NCBI GenBank assembly: GCA_036260105.1
Contig: DATAAN010000062.1
Location: forward strand, 1-10,939
Length of the DNA stretch: 10,939 nucleotides
Direction of reading: 5' to 3'
Source of the DNA: JAJCYE01 sp036260105
GTDB lineage: Bacteria > Actinomycetota > CADDZG01 > JAHWKV01
Shown: positions 1 to 6,958 of the stretch, one piece after another
Numbering within the stretch: the first letter of the stretch is position 1
Layout of the letters: each line of letters begins with the position of its first letter
Made by a program: the position numbers and the translations under genes
Notes under the pieces: generated by a model
What the model was told of the DNA's origin: nothing
The model's input: the letters and a program-made list of their open reading frames with translations, nothing else
The model's database searches: none

Positions 1-1
1 C

Positions 2-262
2 CCGGGCGTGGGCCCGGAGCACTCGATGCTGCGGGACAGCGGTCGCGTCGAGTACCTGACGGCCACGGACGCCGACGCGGTCAGCGCTTTCCGGGCCCTG
101 GCTTCGTCCGAGGGCATCCTTCCGGCCCTGGAGTCGTCGCACGCCGTCGCGCGCGGCATGGACCTTGCGCGGAACCTGGGACCCGACGCCGACGTCCTCG
201 TATGCCTGTCGGGGCGGGGGGACAAGGACGTGGACATCGTCGCCGGGATGCTCGACCTTTGA
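2..262 (+). CDS. trpB: Tryptophan synthase beta chain, C-terminal end (partial)
   Basis: The window opens inside this gene; the reading frame runs from base 2 to the TGA at 260-262, giving the last 86 residues. TrpB joins indole, passed from TrpA through an internal tunnel, to serine using pyridoxal phosphate, the last step of tryptophan synthesis in the cytoplasm. The visible part starts with PGVGPEHS and contains the family blocks EGILPALESSHAVA and LSGRGDKDVD near the C-terminus. ESSHA and the glycine/serine-rich SGRGD segment belong to the pyridoxal phosphate domain of the fold-type II family. One small variation is a methionine after PEHS where many homologues have tyrosine. The stop overlaps the start of trpA, the usual arrangement for two subunits made in equal amounts. 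Confidence 0.96.
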   Translation, partial: PGVGPEHSMLRDSGRVEYLTATDADAVSAFRALASSEGILPALESSHAVARGMDLARNLGPDADVLVCLSGRGDKDVDIVAGMLDL

Positions 263-1068
263 GCGTGGAGGTCGCCTTCGACCTGGGAGAGCACCTGAAG
301 CGCAAGGTACGGGGAGGCAACAAGCTGGTCGTGCCTTACCTTACCTGCGGCCTGCCGACGCCTGGCGAGTTCGTCGACCTCTACGTGAAGCTGGGCGAGA
401 CGGCCGACGCGATAGAGGTGGGGATTCCGTTCTCCGACCCGGTGATGGACGGGCCGGTCATCCAGCAATCCTCCGTCCGGGCGCTGGAGGCCGGCGTGAC
501 CGTGGACGGCTGCCTCGGACTGATCGCCGAGGCCCTGAAGCGCTCCTCCACGCCGGCGGTGGTGATGACCTACTTCAATCCGGTGCACTCGGCCGGGCTG
601 GAGGCTTTCGCCGCAAAGGCCGCCAACGCAGGGATAGCGGGACTCATCGTTCCGGACCTCCCGTACGAGGAGTGCGCCGAGCTGGACGGCGTGCTCAAGG
701 CGCACGGCCTGGCGCTTATCCAGTTGGTCTCGCCGACGACGCCGCCGGAGCGAGCGTCGATGCTCGCCGCGGCTTCCCGAGGCTTCGTCTATGCGGTGTC
801 GCGCATGGGAGTCACCGGCATGCAGGACCGGCTGGCAACCGCTGCCGCGGAGGTCGTCGACCGGATCAAGCCCCATACCGACCTGCCGGTTCTGATCGGC
901 GTCGGCATCTCCACGCCGGAGGTCGCGGCGGAGGCGTGCCGGGTGGCGGACGGCGTGATCGTCGGGACGGCGGTGGTGAAGAGGGTGCTGGAGGACGACC
1001 TCGCCGGAGCCGTCACCTTGATCGGGGACATGCGCGAAATGGTCTCGGCTCCGGCTCCAAGTCGATGA
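259..1068 (+). CDS. trpA: Tryptophan synthase alpha chain
   Basis: TrpA cleaves indole-3-glycerol phosphate to indole and glyceraldehyde 3-phosphate, and works as the alpha2beta2 complex with TrpB. The sequence is a complete TIM barrel of about 269 residues, the normal length. The active-site block IEVGIPFSDPVMDGPVIQ carries both catalytic acids, E53 and D64 (counterparts of E49 and D60 in E. coli). Later blocks are VVMTYFNPV, LIVPDLPYEE, SRMGVTG (mobile loop 6) and GVGISTPE followed by ADGVIVGTA (phosphate binding). The longer open frame begins at ATG 202, but that would overlap trpB by 61 bases with a non-homologous arginine/glycine-rich leader. I prefer TTG 259, which overlaps the trpB stop as TTGA; GTG 265 is a close alternative. 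No strong Shine-Dalgarno sequence is present, so translation is probably coupled to trpB. Confidence 0.95.
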   Translation: MSVEVAFDLGEHLKRKVRGGNKLVVPYLTCGLPTPGEFVDLYVKLGETADAIEVGIPFSDPVMDGPVIQQSSVRALEAGVTVDGCLGLIAEALKRSSTPAVVMTYFNPVHSAGLEAFAAKAANAGIAGLIVPDLPYEECAELDGVLKAHGLALIQLVSPTTPPERASMLAAASRGFVYAVSRMGVTGMQDRLATAAAEVVDRIKPHTDLPVLIGVGISTPEVAAEACRVADGVIVGTAVVKRVLEDDLAGAVTLIGDMREMVSAPAPSR

Positions 1069-1098
1069 CGGCGGCGTTACCCTAGAGTCGCAGAGCCG

Positions 1099-1181
1099 GC
1101 CGGGATGGCGGAACGGCAGACGCGATGGTCTCAAACACCATTGGGCGAAAGCCCGTGCGGGTTCAAGTCCCGCTCCCGGCA
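1099..1181 (+). tRNA. tRNA-Leu (anticodon CAA)
   Basis: All arms fold. The acceptor stem GCCGGGA (1099-1105) pairs with TCCCGGC (1174-1180), with discriminator A1181. The D stem is GCG/CGC. The anticodon stem ATGGT/ACCAT (1125-1129 / 1137-1141) encloses the loop CTCAAAC with CAA at 1132-1134, which reads UUG. The long variable arm GGGC-GAAA-GCCC (1143-1154) is typical of class II tRNAs such as leucine. The T stem GCGGG/CCCGC encloses TTCAAGT. The 3' CCA is not encoded (CCT follows). A TACCCT box at 1078-1083 would suit a -10 element giving a short 5' leader, but I see no good -35. It sits 30 bases after trpA. Confidence 0.97.
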
Positions 1182-1332
1182 CCTCATTTCTCAGAATTTT
1201 CCCTCCTTAATCAGTACCGGTTGCTGCCGATAACCAAGCCAGCAAACTAGGGACTCGCCAGCCCGGGGGGGCACGAAGGACGGGGCGAAGCCAGCGATCC
1301 CAGAGAAATCTTCTCGGGAAAGGCATGCTTCG
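1182..1332 (+). promoter_or_regulatory. Leader region upstream of the tad operon; possible promoter and RBS-masking fold
   Basis: No gene fits this stretch. A weak promoter candidate is TTAATC (1207-1212), a 16-base spacer and GATAAC (1229-1234), which would start transcription near 1241. The following 90 bases can fold. GCCC/GGGC (1261-1264 / 1269-1272) nests inside CGCC/GGCG (1256-1259 / 1284-1287). A second hairpin pairs CCC and GAGAA (1299-1307, one bulged A) with TTCTC and GGG (1311-1318). CGAAGC (1286-1291) can also pair with GCTTCG (1327-1332), just before the TTG start. The purine-rich GGGAAAGG (1316-1323), the likely ribosome binding site of tadE, lies partly in the second hairpin. 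These pairings are seen in the sequence; regulation by them is inference. The region matches no riboswitch family I can recognise with confidence. Confidence 0.3.
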
Positions 1333-1857
1333 TTGCTAGGAACGGCTTTTATCCGCCGCGGGACCGGACTTCAGGAGGAGACCGGCGCCAGCGCGGTGGA
1401 GATGGCACTGGTTCTCCCCGTGCTCGTCCTGCTCCTCGCCGGAATCATCGACTTCGGACTGGTCTTCAGCGATCTCATGGCGCTGCGCCAGGGCGTCGGA
1501 GCCGGCGTCCGGCAGGGAATCGTCGCCCAGGTCGGCTCGACCAGCACCTGCACCATCAACGGCGCAGCCGTCGCCACGACCGACACCCGCAAGCTCATGT
1601 GCCTGACCAAGGACCTCATCGGCCTGGACGAGGCCGACAGCAGGATGAAGGTCTACTTCCCGGCCTTGAAGACCAAGGGCGGGACGATGGTCCTCTGCTC
1701 GCAGTACCCGTTGGACTCGGCGTCGGCAGTCTTCGACACCGTGCTGAGCGGGGCCCTGAAGGCGAAGGTTGAGATGCGCATCGAGCAGGACCTGTCCACG
1801 TTCGCCTCGGCCGAGGAGACCGCCCTGTCGGGAAGCGACTGGACGTGGTGCTCATGA
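1333..1857 (+). CDS. tadE: TadE-like minor pilin-like protein of the Tad pilus
   Basis: TadE proteins are pseudopilins: small membrane-anchored proteins cut by the prepilin peptidase and needed for Flp pilus assembly. The N-terminus has the expected cleavage signature, G18 followed by ASAVE, so E23 sits at position +5, then a hydrophobic helix (about 24-46, MALVLPVLVLLLAGIIDFG). The remaining 125 residues would be outside the membrane and contain four cysteines (C73, C90, C122, C173) that could form disulphides. The length of 174 residues is usual. The start is TTG 1333, the first possible codon in frame, with GGGAAAGG about 10 bases upstream. The ATG at 1325 is in another frame and stops at once. 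It is the first gene of the operon; its TGA overlaps the ATG of the next gene. The TadE family is clear; the exact role (TadE versus TadF) cannot be separated here. Confidence 0.88.
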   Translation: MLGTAFIRRGTGLQEETGASAVEMALVLPVLVLLLAGIIDFGLVFSDLMALRQGVGAGVRQGIVAQVGSTSTCTINGAAVATTDTRKLMCLTKDLIGLDEADSRMKVYFPALKTKGGTMVLCSQYPLDSASAVFDTVLSGALKAKVEMRIEQDLSTFASAEETALSGSDWTWCS

Positions 1858-3056
1858 GGGCGGCTCGTTCGGGTGAGCGGGGCTCGGTCCTGATCGTGGT
1901 GGCGTTCGCCATCTCCCTGCTTCTGGGTTTCAGCGCCTTTGCAATCGACCTCGGGTACGCCCGCCAGCGCAAGGTGCAGGCCCAGAACAGCGCAGACTTC
2001 GCCGCCCTGGCAGGCGCAGGAGTGCTGCGGAGCGGCACGCCCACCGCCGCCGAGGCGGAGGCCCGGGAGTACGTCGCCCGGAACGGCTTCTCCGCCACGG
2101 GTGCCGACGTCCACATCCCTCCGACCTCGGGCAAGCGTGCCGGGGCGGCGGGATGCGTCCAGGTCAGGCCGTCGGAGCAGTTCGGCACGATATTCGGCCG
2201 CCTGTTCAGCACTGAGACGCTCGGAGTCTCCGCCCGGGCGACAGCCTGCGCCAGCCCCGGTCTGGGCGGCCCGTACGCGGTGTTCGCCGGTTCCACGACG
2301 TGCACCCCGGCGGTGTCCTTCTCCGGATCGGGCCGGACCATCAACGGAGGGGTGCACTCGAACAACGACATGAAGATCGTGTCCAACGGGACCGTGGTGA
2401 ACGGAGACGTGACGTACCTGGCGGGCGACGCTCCGGCCGGCAACATCACATTCAACCCGCCGGTGGACAACCCCAAGAAGCTGACCGCCCCGCTGGCGTA
2501 TCCGGAGGTCTTCGACGTCGACAACTACGCGCCGGGCGGTTCCAAGGCGCTGAAGGCGCTTTCGCAGCTGAAGTACCACTACGCCGGCGCGGTCGAGATA
2601 AACGAGACCTGGCTAACGCTGAACCTGCTGCTCAACCCGCTGACGAAGACGATCGCCCCGGGGCTTTACTACACGACCGGCAACATCCACCTCAACGGAA
2701 ACGGCTACAACGGCCAGGGGGTCACGTTCGTCAGCCGCAGCGGCGACATCCACATCAACGGCAACAACATCACATTCAGCCCCTGGGACCCGGATGGACT
2801 CCTCGTCGCCAGCTACAAGAACCAGCCCAGCTGCTCGGCCGGGCAGGCAGTGATCAAGCTCGACGGCAACACCCACTCCTGGACCGGCGTGATGTTCGCC
2901 CCGAACGGACCGATCGACTTCTCGGGGACGAACATCGTCTCGTCGCTGAACGGGCGGCTGGTCGGCAACGTGGTCCAGCTGAGCGGCTCGAACCAGACGA
3001 TCACCCGGAGCCTGGCCTACGAGGGCCGCTCCGACGGCTTTGAGCTGGTCGAGTGA
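1854..3056 (+). CDS. TadG-like pilus protein with a Gly/Asn-rich, probably beta-helical C-terminal half
   Basis: The N-terminal 60 residues match the putative Flp pilus-assembly TadG-like N-terminal family: a short basic start, a single membrane helix (SVLIVVAFAISLLLGFSAFA) and the hallmark IDLGYARQRKVQAQNSADFAALAGA. The rest (about 145-400) is not the von Willebrand A domain of classical TadG. It is rich in glycine, asparagine and short beta-type repeats: INGG at 163, VNGD at 182, IHLNGNG at 278, IHINGNN at 299, IKLDGN at 334. This spacing resembles a right-handed beta-helix and the DUF7305-type domains seen on other TadG/PilX-like proteins. It should sit outside the membrane. I chose ATG 1854, which overlaps the tadE stop as ATGA, over GTG 1845. 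The gene makes 400 residues. The role in pilus anchoring or surface display is inferred from position and the N-terminal family. Confidence 0.82.
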   Translation: MRAARSGERGSVLIVVAFAISLLLGFSAFAIDLGYARQRKVQAQNSADFAALAGAGVLRSGTPTAAEAEAREYVARNGFSATGADVHIPPTSGKRAGAAGCVQVRPSEQFGTIFGRLFSTETLGVSARATACASPGLGGPYAVFAGSTTCTPAVSFSGSGRTINGGVHSNNDMKIVSNGTVVNGDVTYLAGDAPAGNITFNPPVDNPKKLTAPLAYPEVFDVDNYAPGGSKALKALSQLKYHYAGAVEINETWLTLNLLLNPLTKTIAPGLYYTTGNIHLNGNGYNGQGVTFVSRSGDIHINGNNITFSPWDPDGLLVASYKNQPSCSAGQAVIKLDGNTHSWTGVMFAPNGPIDFSGTNIVSSLNGRLVGNVVQLSGSNQTITRSLAYEGRSDGFELVE

Positions 3057-3108
3057 GCAACCAAATGTCTTTCAACGAATTCCTGGGTCACCAAGGAGAG
3101 GGCAGATC

Positions 3109-3840
3109 ATGAAGCGTTCAAGAATCGTCGTCGTAGGGGGAGCAGTCCTGGCCGTGCTCGGCATGCTGCTGTCCTACCTGTACACCTCGAGGGCGGCGAA
3201 GCCGGAGGCCGGCGCCGCTGAGGGCAAGACGGTCCCGGCATACGTCGCGACCACCGACCTCGCCGTAGGCACCGTGTGGGAGGACCTTGTCGCGTCGGTC
3301 GAGCGGAGGCAGGTCCCCGCATCGCTACGGCCGCCGCAGGCCATCACCAGCGAAGAGCAGGTGAAGGGCAAGACCCTCGTGCGCTCAATGGCGCAGGGCG
3401 AGATCCTGACCACCGTTCAGTTCAACCAGGACGGCGCGGAGAGCCTGAAGATCCCCGCGGGGATGCGTGCGCTGACGATCAGCCTGCCCGTCCCGCAGGG
3501 CGTGGGTGACTACATCCAGCCAGGCTCCAAGGCGGACATCTTCGTCACCTTCAAGGGCCTGCCGGGCGCACCGAACCCTCAGGACGCCACGCTTACGCAG
3601 CTGCTGCTCAGCGACGTGACGGTGCTGGCCAACCGCCGGGCGCTCTCCGCCAAGGCACAGGCCGAGGGCGCGGTACCCGATGACTCGGGAGAGATCCTCC
3701 TTACGCTCGCGGTGACCATCGAGCAGGCGGAGAAGATCATCTTCGCCAAGGAGAACGGCGCGGTCTGGCTGACCCTCATGAACTCCGGTGAGCCGGCCGG
3801 CGAAGGTATAGGCCGCACCTACCGAACGGCGCTGGCATGA
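3109..3840 (+). CDS. cpaB: Flp pilus assembly protein CpaB (SAF domain)
   Basis: CpaB/RcpC is a membrane-anchored assembly factor of the Tad pilus. In two-membrane bacteria it acts with the secretin; in a single-membrane actinobacterium it probably works at the outer face of the membrane or in the wall. The protein (243 residues) has one N-terminal membrane helix (about 5-25, IVVVGGAVLAVLGMLLSYLY). An SAF-type domain follows (VPAYVATTDLAVGTVWEDLV to about residue 110, with KGKTLVRSMAQGEILT), then the RcpC/CpaB C-terminal region (IPAGMRALTISLPVPQGVG, DYIQPGSKADIFVTF). I chose ATG 3109 because AAGGAGAGGG lies at 3093-3102, the strongest ribosome binding site in the window, and because the helix starts right after it; the longer frame from 3040 overlaps tadG. 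It sits 52 bases after tadG and overlaps cpaE by ATGA. Confidence 0.92.
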   Translation: MKRSRIVVVGGAVLAVLGMLLSYLYTSRAAKPEAGAAEGKTVPAYVATTDLAVGTVWEDLVASVERRQVPASLRPPQAITSEEQVKGKTLVRSMAQGEILTTVQFNQDGAESLKIPAGMRALTISLPVPQGVGDYIQPGSKADIFVTFKGLPGAPNPQDATLTQLLLSDVTVLANRRALSAKAQAEGAVPDDSGEILLTLAVTIEQAEKIIFAKENGAVWLTLMNSGEPAGEGIGRTYRTALA

Positions 3841-5519
3841 AGTACCGCAGGCAGCCGCTGCACGGGCCGCGGATGGAGTCGTTAGCGCACGCCGGCGGAG
3901 AGGCCGCCGCCCTGGCGCCCCGGGCTCCCGAGGTTCCCCTGGCACCGGTCGACGGCATCTTCAAGCTGCACCCGCTGGCAAGCCGCGTGGCCTACGCCAC
4001 ACGTCACTTCGAAGACCCCGACACGGAACCGGTACCGCCCTTCGCGGCCGAACCGGAGCCCCATCCCGATAGCGAGGCCCGGCCGGTGGTCAGGCTCGTC
4101 TCTTCGTGGCCGGCGGAGCCGGACGGAGAGCAGGAGGATTACGAAGAGGAGCCGGAGGAGGTCCCGCTGCCCGATGCGGAGAGCCCTGCGGCCGAAGCCG
4201 GCAGGAACGCCGACACAATCTTTGGCAGCAGCCCGGCCGAGGGAGTCGAGGACTCAGTCGAACCGGCACGGATGACCAAGGTCGTCGTGGTGGACCGGGT
4301 CGGCAAGCTGGCGCGGGATGTCGAGAAGGTCGCTCATGCTCTGGACCCATCGCCGAAGGTGATCGTCCTGACCCGACCCACCGAGCTGTTGGAGGTGGTC
4401 GAGGAGGAGGACCCCGACGTCCTGGTGGTGAGCCCGGAGGAGATGACGGCCGCCGGCTTGAAGCGGCTGGCGCAGGCGCACCGTGCCCAGGCGCGAGTGG
4501 TGATCCTGCTCTCCGACACGGACAAGACGTGGTCGGCGGCGCAGATCGCCGCCGCCGGCGCCAGCGACTTCCTTCCGGCCAACCTTTCGAGGCCCAAGCT
4601 GAAGGCCAAGCTGACCGACGCCCTGAAGACGGCGTCGGAGCTCCGGGTCGAGAACGTCGTGGTCACCGAGAGGATCGTCGTCCACGAGGCCGCGCCGCTG
4701 CAGCCGCTTGGTTCGGCCGCAGCGCAGCAGCGGGGGCGGGTCTTCACGGTGGCCTCGCCCACCGGCGGCAGCGGCAAGACCATGGTCGCAACCAACTTCG
4801 CCGCCTACCTGGCGAAGACGCAAGGAGCGAAGGTGCTGCTGATCGACCTGGACCTGCAGTTCGGCAACGTGGCGCCGACGCTCCACCTGCACCCGCAGCG
4901 GACGATCGGCGACCTGGCCGACGACCCGTCCGATCTGCCCGAGCTGGTGGTCGAGCATTCGCTCGGCTTCAAGACGCTCTGCGCCCCGGCTGACCCGCTG
5001 GAGTCTGAGAACATCAGCCCCGACCAGGTGTCGGGGATCCTCGAGGCAGCCCGCAAGCACTTCGACTTCGTCGTCGTCGACACACCGCCGATGCTCAACG
5101 AGACCTGCCTGGTGGCCTTCGACCAGTCGGAGAAGGTCGTGGTTCTGGCCAACATGGATGTCCCGTCGCTGAAGAACATGAGGCGGTACGTGGAGGCCAT
5201 CGCCAACCTGGGGGTCGTCGAGGATCAGTGCGTGCTGATCGTGAACCGCTCGGACACCGGGATCGGGCTCGAGCTGAAAGGCATCACGCAGCTCTTCCCG
5301 AAAGGGTTCTTAACCGTCCTGCCGACCGCCAAGGACGTCCCATGGTCGACGAATATGGGCACTCCGATACTGCAGGCAAACCCCAAAGCGGAGATCTCAC
5401 GCCAACTCCGGGAGGGGTTCAAGAAGCTGGTCCCGCCGCCCGGGATCGAGCCGGATGAGCAGAAAGGCGAGCCGGGACGGAAGGCCGGGCTTCTCGGGCG
5501 CAAGAAGGGGAAGAGCTGA
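3837..5519 (+). CDS. cpaE: CpaE/TadZ-type pilus localisation ATPase with pseudo-receiver domain
   Basis: CpaE/TadZ is a MinD/ParA-like ATPase that places the Tad machinery in the cell. There are three parts. Residues 1-145 are acidic and proline-rich and look disordered. Residues 146-262 resemble a response-regulator receiver (starting MTKVVVVDRVGK), but S199 replaces the phosphorylated aspartate in DPDVLVVSPE and the usual lysine near the end is missing (GASDFLPANLS). Residues 300-530 form the ATPase: TGGSGKT (309-315), LLIDLDLQFGNV with D337/D339 as in other CpaE proteins, and Walker B VVVDTPP with D415. The signature lysine of the deviant Walker A (KGG) is threonine (T309), although the catalytic-loop K314 and T315 are kept. 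The basic tail ends GRKKGKS. ATG 3837 overlaps the cpaB stop. The length of 560 residues is longer than many CpaE proteins because of the N-terminal extension. Confidence 0.9.
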   Translation: MKYRRQPLHGPRMESLAHAGGEAAALAPRAPEVPLAPVDGIFKLHPLASRVAYATRHFEDPDTEPVPPFAAEPEPHPDSEARPVVRLVSSWPAEPDGEQEDYEEEPEEVPLPDAESPAAEAGRNADTIFGSSPAEGVEDSVEPARMTKVVVVDRVGKLARDVEKVAHALDPSPKVIVLTRPTELLEVVEEEDPDVLVVSPEEMTAAGLKRLAQAHRAQARVVILLSDTDKTWSAAQIAAAGASDFLPANLSRPKLKAKLTDALKTASELRVENVVVTERIVVHEAAPLQPLGSAAAQQRGRVFTVASPTGGSGKTMVATNFAAYLAKTQGAKVLLIDLDLQFGNVAPTLHLHPQRTIGDLADDPSDLPELVVEHSLGFKTLCAPADPLESENISPDQVSGILEAARKHFDFVVVDTPPMLNETCLVAFDQSEKVVVLANMDVPSLKNMRRYVEAIANLGVVEDQCVLIVNRSDTGIGLELKGITQLFPKGFLTVLPTAKDVPWSTNMGTPILQANPKAEISRQLREGFKKLVPPPGIEPDEQKGEPGRKAGLLGRKKGKS

Positions 5520-6958
5520 TGGCCCTTTCCGACCGCCTGGAGAAGGTGGAGAGCGAGAAGGCCAAGGCCGCCGGCCTCAAGCCGGCCGGCGGCGGTGACA
5601 AGCCGCGGCGCAAGCCCGCCGGAGGGAGCTCGGCGACCTGGGGCCAGATGAAGCGGCAGGTTCGGGACGCCCTGTTGGAGGAGCTCGGGTCCAAGCTCTA
5701 CGCCAAGACCAAACCAGAGGAGCTCAAGGTAGTGGTCTCGCAGCACCTGGAGGCCGCCCTCAGCCGGGCGGGCATCGTGGTGCCGAGCTCCCAGCGCCCC
5801 AAGTTTGTCTCCGAGCTGACCGCCGACCTTCTGGGCCTCGGGCCTCTGGAGGAGCTGCTGGCGCAGCCGGACATCACCGAGATCATGTGCAACGGCTACA
5901 ACGACATCTACATTGAGCGCAGAGGCAAGCTGGTCCACACCGACATCGCGTTCACCGACGAGGCGCACCTGCGCCAGGTGATAGAGAAGATCGTCGCCAC
6001 GGTCGGCCGCCGTATCGACGAGTCTTCGCCGATGGTGGACGCCCGCCTGCTCGACGGGTCCCGGGTCAACGCCATGCTGCCCCCGGTGGCGGTCGACTCC
6101 CCGATCCTCACCATCCGGCGCTTCCCGGCCAAGCCGTTCACCATCTCCGATTTGATCCGCCTCGGGGCGATCAACCCGGAGGCGGCCCTGTTCCTGGAGG
6201 GCGCCGTGCTGGGCAAGCTCAACATCGTCGTCTCGGGAGGCACCGGTACCGGCAAGACCACGCTGCTCAACGTGCTCGGCGACTTCGTCCCCCAGGACGA
6301 ACGGATCATCACCATCGAGGACGCCGCCGAGATCCGGTTGTCCCAGCCCCACGTCGTCCGGATGGAAGCCCGGCCGGCCAACATCGAAGGCGCCGGCCAC
6401 ATCGGCATCCGGGAGCTCGTCCGGAACGCCCTGCGTATGCGGCCGGACCGCATCATCGTCGGGGAGGTCCGCGGTGGCGAGGCGCTGGACATGCTCCAGG
6501 CCATGAACACCGGCCACGAGGGGAGCCTGACGACCGTCCACTCGAACTCGCCCCGGGACGCCCTCACCCGGCTGGAGACGATGGTCATGATGGCAGGGTA
6601 CGACCTGCCGGTGCGCGCCATCCGCCAGCAGGTGGCGGCCGCCCTGGACATCATCATCCAGATCCAGCGGTTCGGCGACGGCTCCCGCCGCATCACCCAC
6701 ATCTCCGAGATCCAGGGCATGGAGGGGGACATCATCACCCTCCAGGACATCTTCCGTTACAGCTTCGACGAGGGCGGGTCTGCGTCGGCCCAGTCCTCCG
6801 GAGTCCTCAAGCCCACCGGCCTGAGGCCCAAGATCATCGAGAAGCTGGAGGACAAGGGCGTCGAGCTTCCCGCCCGCCTCTTCCGCCCCAAGGTCGACGG
6901 CGCCGGACCCAGCTCCCGGCTGATGGCCGCAGCCAACGCAAGGAGGACGACCAAGTGA
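5519..6958 (+). CDS. cpaF: CpaF/TadA pilus assembly ATPase
   Basis: This is the cytoplasmic hexameric motor that powers Flp pilus extension and probably retraction, of the secretion ATPase (type II/IV, VirB11-like) family. It has 479 residues. The first 45 form a lysine/glycine/proline-rich tail. The N-terminal domain (ADLLGLGPLEELL, ITEIMCNGYNDIYIE) is followed by the arginine-rich region DGSRVNAMLPPVA and IRRF. The ATPase core holds Walker A GGTGTGKT with K246, the Asp box TIEDAAEIRL, Walker B RIIVGEVRG with E316, and the His box LTTVHSNSP. All key residues are present, so it should be active. ATG 5519 shares one base with the cpaE stop (TGATG), and a GGGGAAG-rich stretch upstream can serve as ribosome binding site. 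It is the best-conserved gene of the operon. Confidence 0.96.
   Translation: MALSDRLEKVESEKAKAAGLKPAGGGDKPRRKPAGGSSATWGQMKRQVRDALLEELGSKLYAKTKPEELKVVVSQHLEAALSRAGIVVPSSQRPKFVSELTADLLGLGPLEELLAQPDITEIMCNGYNDIYIERRGKLVHTDIAFTDEAHLRQVIEKIVATVGRRIDESSPMVDARLLDGSRVNAMLPPVAVDSPILTIRRFPAKPFTISDLIRLGAINPEAALFLEGAVLGKLNIVVSGGTGTGKTTLLNVLGDFVPQDERIITIEDAAEIRLSQPHVVRMEARPANIEGAGHIGIRELVRNALRMRPDRIIVGEVRGGEALDMLQAMNTGHEGSLTTVHSNSPRDALTRLETMVMMAGYDLPVRAIRQQVAAALDIIIQIQRFGDGSRRITHISEIQGMEGDIITLQDIFRYSFDEGGSASAQSSGVLKPTGLRPKIIEKLEDKGVELPARLFRPKVDGAGPSSRLMAAANARRTTK

Noticed and set aside
202..258. Upstream start for trpA at ATG 202
   Set aside because: It would add an arginine/glycine-rich leader read out of frame from the conserved end of trpB, and a 61-base overlap; homologous TrpA sequence begins near 265-275.
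1099..1181. tRNA-Leu as an integration site of a mobile island
   Set aside because: I found no second copy of the tRNA 3' end downstream in the window and no integrase or phage gene.
1182..1212. Intrinsic terminator after the tRNA
   Set aside because: There is a short T-run (1196-1200) but no stem before it other than the tRNA itself.
1182..1320. c-di-GMP-I riboswitch in the tad leader
   Set aside because: Only short pieces (GCAAAC, GAAGCC) resemble the core; the spacing, the GNRA-loop hairpin and the second conserved hairpin are not recognisable. Kept only as something to test with a covariance model.
1132..1335. Link between tRNA-Leu(CAA), which reads UUG, and the TTG start of tadE
   Set aside because: TTG start codons are read by the initiator tRNA, so the proximity is most likely coincidence.
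4272..5519. Start of CpaE at the internal ATG 4272
   Set aside because: It would leave 435 bases of uninterrupted, coding-like sequence unexplained; there is no ribosome binding site before it, while ATG 3837 has the typical ATGA overlap with cpaB.
5225..6700. A 491-residue open frame on the minus strand
   Set aside because: It is antisense to the end of cpaE and most of cpaF, which have full sets of family motifs. Long minus-strand frames are expected in high-GC DNA, and its translation is low-complexity with no recognisable domain.
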